The notes under the pieces were generated by a model, which saw only the letters and a program-made list of their open reading frames with translations, searched no databases and was not told the DNA's origin. DNA of 64,000 nt from positions 68,548,001-68,612,000 of the forward strand of contig JASDFA010000019.1 in the NCBI GenBank assembly GCA_035772735.1, in the 5' to 3' direction. The stretch is from Datura wrightii (lineage: Eukaryota; Streptophyta; Magnoliopsida; Solanales; Solanaceae). Position numbers and translations under genes: made by a program. Within the stretch, counting starts at the first letter, position 1. Every line of letters begins with the position of its first letter. This document shows positions 56,850-64,000 of the stretch, piece after piece.

Positions 56850-56910
56850 CACATATATATGTATGTATGTATGTATATGTATATATATGTATGTATATAT
56901 GTATATATGT
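56775..56910. repeat. Compound (TA)n/(TG)n/(TATG)n microsatellite
   Basis: TA runs, about 14 TG units, more TA and then TATG units follow one another. Reading frames on both strands here (for example 56603-56935) are artefacts. Confidence 0.95.
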
Positions 56911-57716
56911 TACTTTTTAAGTTGATAAATAGCAAGACGCCGCATCGACAGGTATGGTTCTTATCTTCTTTCTAGTACAGTTAAGCCGGACAGTCTTAGT
57001 TATCCTCTGTCATTTCAGTACTACCAATGTACTGTTTATCTTCAGTTATGTGCAGTTTTCTTTGTATACTCGGTACCAGTGGTACTGACACCCGTTTGGG
57101 GCGCTACATTACTTGCCTGCAGGTACTCATAAACGAGGAGTCGATCCCTTGTAATTCTAGTCAGCACACAGAGTCATCAGCTCCTGTCATCCGGAGCTGG
57201 ACAGCTAGAGGTTTATTTCTTTTCTTTTGTTGTACAGTATGGGTAGGCCGTGGCCCTGTCCCGACCATCTTATCAGTATTCTTAGAGGCTTGCAGATTTT
57301 ATATTTTCTGTGGTTAGTTGTACCGGTTGTGTGAGGTCGTGTGTATGTTTTAGTTTGTTTATGATGGCCGTGTGGGGCCTTATTCAGTTGGTAGTGGTGA
57401 CCTTGTCGGTCATGTAGCAGTTTAGCACTTGTTTTTCTTGATTCAGAAATAACTAGACAGCATGGTGGCCTTGTCGGCCCGCATAGGTTCCCTATTGATT
57501 CAGCTATTCTGGGTAGCTGTTGTTTTCTTATAGGTGGCTATAGGCCTAGTCGGCCGGAGGCTGTATTTACAACCGTTATATAGCCCGTCATTTTCTTAAA
57601 TCCAGAGTTAGAGTCAGCCTGGCACCAGAAGTGCTTAGGCTTAGCTAGTCCAGCAGTCCAGGTCTTAGTAGAGCACCAGGTGTCAGTCATGCCTCCCAAG
57701 GCGGGGCGTGACAAAC

Positions 57717-57731
57717 TTGGTATCTGAGCAG
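57717..57731 (+). other. Degenerate primer-binding site of Tekay-B
   Basis: TTGGTATCTGAGCAG starts four bases after the LTR and differs from the Met-type TTGGTATCAGAGC mainly at one position. Confidence 0.7.
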
Positions 57732-57929
57732 ATCGTATCCCAACGAGTCTGCAAGCCATGCTAAGTAGAGTCTTGTCTATGGATGTGTTGTGCACCACAT
57801 ACTATAGGCAGGAGGCTGCAAGGCATAATAGGATGGTTACTCTTTCTTCATATTTAGATGTGCCATAGAGCAGTGCAGTATAGGGTTGAGTCCCTAAAAC
57901 TTATCATACTCTTTGTTTACAGATTAAAA

Positions 57930-59125
57930 TGGCAGACCATCGACACCCTGCCACAGGTAGAATAATGGATACCACAGCAGGAGAAGGCACCAGCAGGATG
58001 CCTCAGCTTCATCTAGAATCAGCCCGACCTGAGGGCGATACAGAAGCATCATCTTGACCTTCTCAGCAGTTCCCACCTCACCAGGAGCCCTTCGGAATGC
58101 CGCCGCCTCCGACAGTTCCTGTAACCATACCATCCGACCAGGAAATTCGAAATGTAGTAGTTATGTTGGCACAAATGATGGCTACTCAGTGCCAGTCAAT
58201 GCAACCCGTAACAGCAGAGTCATCGAGTGGGTCTGGCAGTTCGATTTGGTCCGAGAATTCTTGGCACTAGGTCCCCCGCAGTTCACAGGGTCGGATCAGG
58301 CAGAGGACCCTCAAGATTTCCTGGACCAGATGCAAAGAATCTTCCGGGTCATGCATGTGACGCCTACAGAATCAGTTGAGTTAGCGGTATTCCGGCTGTG
58401 GGATATTGCTATGTTGTGGTATGAAAGTTGGGAAAGGTCCCGAGGGAGAGATGTTTCCCCTCCGACCTGGTCCAGCTTCTTAGAGGCCTTCCTGGACTGT
58501 TATCTGCCACGGGAAATACGACAGGCCCGGATGGATCAGTTTTTGCACTTGGAGCAGGGGGCGAGGAGTGTACGGGAATACGCCCTGCAGTTCGATTCCC
58601 TGGCCCGCTATGCTCCATCTTTTGTGGACACCATGCCATCTAGAGTCCACCAATTTATTATGGGTCTGAACTTAGAATATATTGAGGCATGTATGACAGC
58701 TACACTATGGAAAGATATGGATATTGCGCGGATGCAGGCCTTTGCCCAGACTATTGGGGGCCTTAGACAGCAGCAACAGGATAGCAGACGAATAAATCAG
58801 GAGCAGCGCCGTAGGGATAGATCAGATGAAATACAGAGGGAGATTCAGAGAGGACCCAGGCCCCGATTGTCAGACATGCCACCTAGACCCCCACCTTCAT
58901 CATAGCAGTAGAGGGATAGATTCATTCGCCGGGGACAGTCAGAGTCCGGCGGCAGTTCTCAAATGGTAGATTTACCTCAGTAGAGGAGGGCAGAGCAGAG
59001 CAGGTACACACCCCCACCTTGCCCTATTTGCAGCCGACCCCACACTGAAGTTTGCAGATATGGCTCCACATGGTGTTATATATGCAAGCAGGAGGGTCAT
59101 GTGATGAGAGACTGTCCAGCCAGAG
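57930..59125 (+). pseudogene. gag: Tekay-B gag with CCHC zinc knuckle, frameshifted
   Basis: Gag would build the particle. The likely original start is ATG 57930 (MADHRHPATG), which stops at about 58052; a proline-rich part continues in another frame. The main capsid block (about 58255-58905) reads FLALGPPQFTGSDQAEDPQDFLDQM-type sequence, AVFRLWDIAMLWYESW, FLDCYLPREIRQARMDQFL and SVREYALQFDSLARYAP, all typical of gypsy gag. It ends at 58905 after an Arg-rich tail. A knuckle lies at about 59071-59115 (CYICKQEGHVMRDC; C-x2-C-x4-H-x4-C). The Met often chosen at 58054 starts in an unrelated frame, so it is not the true start. Confidence 0.82.
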
Positions 59126-59730
59126 GTCAGGGTAGCCAAGATAATCAGTATAGGGCGTCAGCAGGGCTGCGAGCTCCAGTAGCCTCGGCAAGGTTTAGGC
59201 CCTCAGGTCCAGCAGGTAGAGGCCGAGGTAGATCAGGGGCCTCTAGTTCAGGTATGGGCCCAAGTCGTACCTATGTGTTACCAGGGAGGCAGGACTCAGA
59301 GGCATCTCCAGATGTGGTAATAGGTATGATGACTATTTTCTCATACCCTGGTTATGTATTGATTGATCCAGGATCTATTTTGTCCTACGTTACCCCATTT
59401 GTGGCTCGAAAATTCAGTGTTGTACCAGAGTTGCTTCGGCAACCCTTTTCAGTATCTACACCCGTCAGTGACTCTATCATAGCCAGAAGGGTGTATCGAG
59501 GGTGTACAATAGAGTTTGTTGATCGTCAGACTACAGTAGATCTGGTAGAATTAGAGATGATTGATTTCGATGCCATTATGGGTATGGATTGGTTAATGCC
59601 GTGCTATGCCAATGTAGAATGCTGGACCAAGACGTTCCGATTCCACGTTCCAGGGGAGGCAATACGAGAGTGGAAGGGCAGTACAGCTACGCCAAAAGAT
59701 AGGTTTATTTCCTACCTTCAGGCGAGAAAG
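59116..59730 (+). pseudogene. Tekay-B protease region
   Basis: Within the open frame 59101-60087 the active site reads YVLIDPGSILSYVTPF (about 59350-59400; D-P-G-S, the plant gypsy form of D-(T/S)-G). It is followed by FVDRQTTVDLVELEMIDFDAIMGMDWL, the second conserved region, at about 59514-59595. This is the best-kept protease in the window, with no stop. Function is lost only because the surrounding polyprotein is broken. Confidence 0.85.
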
Positions 59731-59799
59731 TTGATAGCTAAGGGATGCATTTACCACATAGTCAGAGTTCAGGATGTTCGGGTAGAGCCTCAAACTCTC

Positions 59800-60850
59800 C
59801 AGTCTGTTCCAATGGTTAATGAATTACCTGACGTATTTCCAGATGAGCTACCTGGTATTCCCCCGGAAAGAGAAATAGATTTTGCAATTGATTTGCTACC
59901 AGGCACTCAGCCCATATCAATCCCTTCGTATCGTGTCGCTCCTGCTGAACTCAAAGAATTAAAGGAGCAGCTGAAAGATCTGTTAGATAAGGGCTTTATC
60001 AGGCCGAGTACTTCACCTTGGGGTGCGCCAGTTCTATTTGTGAGTAAGAAGGATGGCTCACTCCGTATGTGTATAGACTACCGATAGTTGAATAAGGTTA
60101 CAGTCAAGAATAAGTATCCGCTTCCTAGAATAGATGATTTGTTTGATCAGTTACAGGGGGACAAATATTTCTCCAAGATTGACTTACGGTTCGGATACCA
60201 TCAGGTTTGAGTTCGTGAAAGGGACATTCCAAAGACTGCCTTCAGGACCAGATACGACCATTTTGAATTCCTAGTCATGTCCTTTGGGCTGATGAATGCC
60301 CCAGCAGTATTTATGGACCTGATGAACAGCATCTTCAAACCACACCTGGACCTGTTCGTGATAGTGTTTATTGACGATATTCTGGTGTATTCTCGCTCAG
60401 GGGCATACCACCAGGATTATTTACGGATAGTGCTCCAGATTCTCAGGAACCGTCAGTTGTATGTCAAGTTCTCTAAATGTGAATTCTAGCTAAACTCAGT
60501 AGCTTTCTTGGGGCATATTTCGGCGGACGCTGGTATACAAGTAGACACACAGAAAATAGAAGCAGTAAAAACATGGCCCAGACCTAACACTCTGATCGAA
60601 GTCCGCAGTTTTCTGGGATTAGCAGGGTACTACAAAAGATTTGTTGAGGAATCCTCCACCATAGCGGCACCTCTGACTAAGCTGACGCAAAAAGCAGTAA
60701 AGTTTCAGTGGACGGAGGCATGTGAGCAAAGTTTTCAGGAATTGAAAGACAGGTTGACCTCCACCCTAGTATTAGCATTGCCAGAAGGTACAGAGGGTTA
60801 TGCAGTTTATTATGACGTTTCGGGTATTGGGTTAGGATGTGTGTTGATGT
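59800..60850 (+). pseudogene. Tekay-B reverse transcriptase, four stops
   Basis: Motifs: ELPDVFPDELPGIPPEREIDF, IPSYRVAPAELKELKEQL, PWGAPVLFVSKKDGSLRMCIDYR (stop at 60086-60088), NKYPLPRIDDLFDQLQG, SKIDLRFGYHQV (stop), TAFRTRYDHFEF, SFGLMNAPAVFMDLMN, FIDDILVYS (catalytic DD, about 60370-60395), KFSKCEF (stop at 60487), FLGHISADAG, FLGLAGYYKRFVE. The frame is the same throughout; each stop is one transition away from the residue seen in relatives. The palm catalytic residues are intact. Confidence 0.9.
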
Positions 60851-61155
60851 AGCATGGTAAAGTAATTGCTTATGCTTCCAGACAGCTGAGGAAACATGAA
60901 AAGAATTATCCTACCCATGACCTGGAACTAGCCGCAGTGATCCACGCTCTAAAGATATGGAGACATTACTTGTACGGCGTCCATGTGGATGTTTTCACTG
61001 ATCATAAGAGCCTACAGTATATCTTCACTCAAAGAGAGTTGAATTTACGGCAGCGCCGCTGGTTGGAATTGCTGAAAGATTATGATGTAGGTATTATGTA
61101 CCACTCAAGAAGAGCCAACTTAGTAGTAGATTCCCTCAGCCGCAAGTCTATGGGG
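60770..61155 (+). pseudogene. Tekay-B RNase H
   Basis: GYAVYYDVSGIGLGCVLM (first Asp), stop at 60850-60852, then VIAYASRQLRKHEKNYPTHDLELAAVIHALKIWRHYLYG (Glu), VFTDHKSLQYIFT (Asp) and LVVDSLSRK (last Asp region). One stop only. It follows RT in frame. Confidence 0.87.
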
Positions 61156-61790
61156 AGTTTGGCATACTTGCAGCCCGAGCAGCGGGAGTTGGCCAGAGAA
61201 ATACACCAGCAAGTAAAAGCAGAACACCAGAAACCAGGCGGATTGACTCAAGACATAGTTGTGCCTCTTTGGAAGTGGGAAGCAGTAAACATGAATTTTG
61301 TAGCAGGACTACCCCGTATCAGACATAGAAATGACTCGATTTGGGTAATTGTTGACAGACTAAAAAAATCAGCCCATTTTCTGCAAGTAAGGGCTACTTT
61401 CTCTGCCGAAGATTATGCTGAGTTGTATATCAGAGAAATAGTTAAAATGAACGGTTTTCCATTGTAACGGTGTTCCATTGTCCATTATCTCTGACAGAGG
61501 GGCGCAATTTACAGCTAAAAATTGGCAATCATTTCAGAAAGGCCTGGGAACACAGATTAATCTGAGCACAGCATTCCACCCTCAGACAGATGGGCAGGCA
61601 GAACGCACTATTCAGATGCTCAAGGATATGTTACGAGCGTGTGTGTTGGACTTTGGAGGTAGCTGGGATGAGCACTTACCACTTATTGAGTTTGCTTATA
61701 ATAATAGTTACCATTCAGCTATCCAAATGGCGACCTATGAGGCTTTGTATGGGCGAAAGTGCAGATAGCCGGTTGGCGGGTTTGAAGTAG
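61156..61790 (+). pseudogene. Tekay-B integrase with deleted zinc finger and Asp-to-Asn change
   Basis: The frame runs from RNase H through LAREIHQQ straight to VKAEHQKPGG (about 61195-61245). In Tekay-A and other relatives an HHCC zinc finger (...CLNCQ-VKYEHQKPGG) lies before this, so a deletion removed it. The first core Asp reads NMNFVAGLP (Asn codon at 61294-61296; relatives MDFV). A frameshift follows GFPL at 61467; then SIISDRGAQFTAK (second Asp, 61493-61495) and HPQTDGQAERTIQML (Glu) are intact, ending with ATYEALYGRKC and a stop at 61766. Confidence 0.85.
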
Positions 61791-62350
61791 GAGAGTCAGC
61801 GTTAATTGGGCCGGATATTATTCATCAGTCAGAAGAGAAGGTAAAGCTTATCAGAGAACGCCTACTGACTGTTCAGAGCCGCCAGAAATCGTATGCTGAT
61901 GTGCGGCGCAGGAACCTGGAATTTAATGTGAATGACTGGGTGTTTTTAAAAGTTTCTCCAATGAAAGGGGTGATGAGATTCGGCAAGAAAGGTAAACTCA
62001 GCCCGAGATTTGTTGGGCCCTATCAGATTCGCCGAAGAATAGGCCAAGTAGCATACGAGTTGAACTTACCTCCAGAATCAGAGTCTGTTCATCCAGTTTC
62101 CACGTGTCTATATTGAGGAAGTATTTAGGAGACCCCTCCAGAGTTGTACCAGTTGAGGATGTCCAGGTTACGGAAGAGTTGGCTTATGAAGAGGTTCCAG
62201 TAGCCATACTAGACAGGTAGATTCGCAGGTTGAAAAGTAAAGATATTGCTTCTATCAAAGTATTATGGCGTAACAGAAACCGAGAGGAGATGACTTGGGA
62301 AGCAGAGAAAGATATGAAAGTCAAATATCCTCAACTGTTCCAGACTTAAT
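61767..62350 (+). pseudogene. Tekay-B integrase C-terminus and chromodomain
   Basis: The frame 61769-62116 has LNFN-type VNDWVFLKVSPMKGVMRFGKK, GKLSPRFVGPYQI (GPY/F module) and VAYELNLPPE. A one-base shift near 62090 breaks the FHVSxLRKY motif. In the continuing frame are DVQVTEELAYEE, AILDR (stop) IRRLKSKDI, then IKVLWRNRNREEMTWEAEKDM and KYPQLF before TAA at 62347. The V-x-W-R-N...MTWE pattern is the chromovirus chromodomain core, which guides insertion toward chromatin marks in such elements. Confidence 0.85.
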
Positions 62351-62584
62351 CAGCCAGAGGTACGTTAGTATTGTTGCTTTATGAATTGCCTTATATTATG
62401 TGAATAAGTGAAATAGCTGGCTTTTGAGATGAATACTAGTGTTGTGTGGAGTACCTGTATTGGATTTTTCTACATTTCAGAATTTTGAGATAGTCCATAT
62501 TACAGGGGAGACTCTGCCGAAATTTTCCTAGAATGAGTCAAGTAAGTTGAAATTCTTGTAAGTAGAAGTTTACATTCGAGGACG

Positions 62585-62606
62585 AATGTTCTTAAGGGGG
62601 GGAGGA
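62585..62606 (+). other. Polypurine tract of Tekay-B
   Basis: After 'gaggacgaatgttctt', a purine run aagggggggaggа-like (G-rich, about 62594-62606) precedes the 3' LTR start TGTTACACC at 62607. Confidence 0.85.
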
Positions 62607-64000
62607 TGTTACACCCCTAAATTCTTGACATGTATATGGCCTATTCGCATGTTAGTTAAGACTTTTAGAATGTCATACATGCTAGAAAAAGGCCAGGAGG
62701 AAGACCGTACAAGTGTCGCATCGAACCATCGCAAGAGGAGGCCGGGCAGACCCCCTCTACGATGGCAACGTGCCATAGAGGAAGCCCCTCTGCGATGGCC
62801 AATGTGCCACGGAGGGGGGTGTCCAGGCCCAAGTATATAAAGCCTGCCCCCATACCTGAATGAAGGAAAGTAATAGCTAGAAAAAAGAGGCTATTCCATC
62901 TAAGGCATAAGATGAACCGAGGAATCCAACCAAATATGAATGGATAGGCATGTGGGAACAGCATTGCTTGCGTTGATTCAATTCTTCATTTTAATTTCAT
63001 TTTTCCTCTTTTTTATTTCCAGAATAGTGGAGAAACAGAGAGGACGAAGGGTTTCTTTAAAATTCCTTCTGTTTACACCGCTAAACACAGTCCAAACTCA
63101 AAATAATCTCGGGTAGTGAAGTATAAAGCTGCAGGGAGCATTCCTACGGAGTTAGTTTTGTGAAATTCGGTGGCGAATCATCGTCCTACCGAGCTAAGGT
63201 AAGTGGAATTGCTCCAAATTAGTGTCAACATACTCCTAGCCCTAAAGTGAGTATTTCTCCCTTCTGGACTTCCGAGAAATAGTGAGTTTTCGGCTGTTTT
63301 TTTATAAGTCAAAGTTTGGGCTATATATATATATTCAAAGTAGTATTTTCTTCCAGAATATTGGTGAATTTAGTTCTAGTTGCTATGGATGTGAATACAG
63401 TTGGAAGAAATAGCTGAATATTGGCCGAGTTACGCCAGTTAGCCGGAAAGCCGACAACTGAGGTATGTAAAGCCAGTTTCTTTAGCAAGTTAGTAATTCG
63501 AGTATAGTAGAGTAGAATAAATTCCAGAAGAAAGTTCCAGAAGTCGAGTATTAAGTATGTTGTATTATTACGTCATATCTAGAATAAAAGTCAGTAAATC
63601 AGACAACAAGATCTTATCCCAGACTCAGTTTAACTCAGTATTAGATTCAGTTTGATTCAGCAAGAGATTCAAAATAGAATATCAGAACATGGATAGTATT
63701 TTCAGATTTAACATACATGTTATATGTGATTGTTGTTGCTTGTTGAGACTTGTTTGTGATATGTGGGCACCCTTAGAGCTTCTTTGCCGCTCCAGGGTTA
63801 ATAGCTGTGTCGACTCGCCCACCAGAGGGTAAGGATACGTCAATCCAAGGAGTGGCATGCCGTCCGCAGTAGGACGAAGATGGGATGCAGCATTCCCCAT
63901 AGCAGGCTGATCAGCATTACCGTATACTCTGTCGAGCGCTTGCGCCCAGGGCACGGATTACAGATTACAGATACAGATTTCAGATTACAGTTACAGGAGT
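62607..64000 (+). repeat. 3' LTR of Tekay-B, truncated by window edge
   Basis: It aligns with 55335-56590. About 145 bp at 62845-62989, just after the TATA box, and about 24 bp near 63149-63172 are absent from the 5' LTR. The right end and TSD lie beyond the window. Confidence 0.88.

Larger units (their letters stand above)
55335..57713 (+). repeat. 5' LTR of Tekay-B
   Basis: A TATA box (agtatataaag, about 55560-55570) lies about 225 bp in. A compound microsatellite is at 56775-56910. It ends GGGGCGTGACA before the PBS region. It lacks about 145 bp that the 3' LTR has just after the TATA box. Confidence 0.88.
55335..64000 (+). mobile_element. Tekay-B: chromodomain Ty3-gypsy retrotransposon, cut by window end
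   Basis: The 5' LTR is 55335-57713 (TGTTACACCCC ... GGGCGTGACA). The 3' LTR starts 62607 and runs past 64000. Between them are gag, protease, RT, RNase H, integrase and chromodomain in gypsy order, and a clear PPT. The coding region has few stops, most explainable as C-to-T or G-to-A changes, and LTRs look very alike apart from indels, so this is the youngest large element here. An internal integrase deletion and a lost catalytic Asp make it inactive. Confidence 0.9.

Noticed and set aside
56603..56935. ORFs on both strands rich in Tyr/Ile/Thr/His or Cys/Val
   Set aside because: They are readings of the compound TA/TG microsatellite in the Tekay-B LTR.
58054..58250. Met at 58054 as the gag start of Tekay-B
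   Set aside because: The first 60 or so residues show no gag similarity; the family-like start is at 57930 in another frame, and a frameshift joins them.
5854..62350. Endogenous pararetrovirus or a retrovirus with envelope
   Set aside because: Protease, RT, RNase H and integrase order with LTRs, PBS, PPT and chromodomain fits gypsy retrotransposons; no movement protein, coat protein of that type or envelope was seen.

Overview
This window looks like repeat-dense plant heterochromatin, most likely from a eudicot and probably Solanaceae. The evidence is AT-rich spacer, plant-type Ty3-gypsy and Ty1-copia retrotransposons, a TS/Au-like SINE, a TRIM, a Mutator-like inverted-repeat element and Helitron-like ends. 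The Solanaceae call rests on my recollection of such repeats, not on a search. I see no intact host protein-coding gene, no rRNA or tRNA gene and no CRISPR. Almost every open reading frame is a decayed piece of a retrotransposon gag or pol gene, or chance coding in a simple repeat.

Layout, left to right. 1-924 is AT-rich spacer with a minisatellite and a dispersed repeat. 925-2000 is a miniature copia derivative. About 2297-2455 is an antisense SINE remnant. 3172-37327 is one nested stack. A minus-strand, RT-less copia element (copia-C) is the host. A plus-strand chromodomain gypsy element (Tekay-A, 3407-30225, TSD atatt) lies in its left LTR. An Ogre/Tat-type gypsy element (10803-27989, TSD ttggt) lies inside Tekay-A. 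A 776-bp segment (26138-26913) lies inside the right LTR of the Ogre. Separately, a 3.75-kb chimeric segment (33305-37056, TSD aacgt) sits exactly at the copia-C PBS/LTR junction; it starts with a TRIM and ends with an inverted piece of the same TRIM.

37595-40301 has Helitron-like ends, a short RPA70-like coding remnant and a nested Mutator-type inverted-repeat element (38100-39019). 41119-46555 is a tandem duplication of a roughly 215-bp spacer sequence whose first copy holds two insertions of the copia-C family (E1 41134-43907; E2 44069-46304). 46861-54680 is another copia element (copia-D) with both LTRs and a TSD but most of RT and RNase H deleted. 55335-64000 is a younger-looking chromodomain gypsy element (Tekay-B) whose 3' LTR runs off the window.

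The genes do not form host pathways. In intact relatives, gag builds the particle, protease cuts the polyprotein, RT/RNase H copy the RNA and integrase inserts the cDNA; chromodomains guide insertion to chromatin. Here every copy carries stops, frameshifts, deletions or lost catalytic residues, so any movement would need enzymes supplied from elsewhere. Target-site duplications read directly from the sequence give the insertion order.
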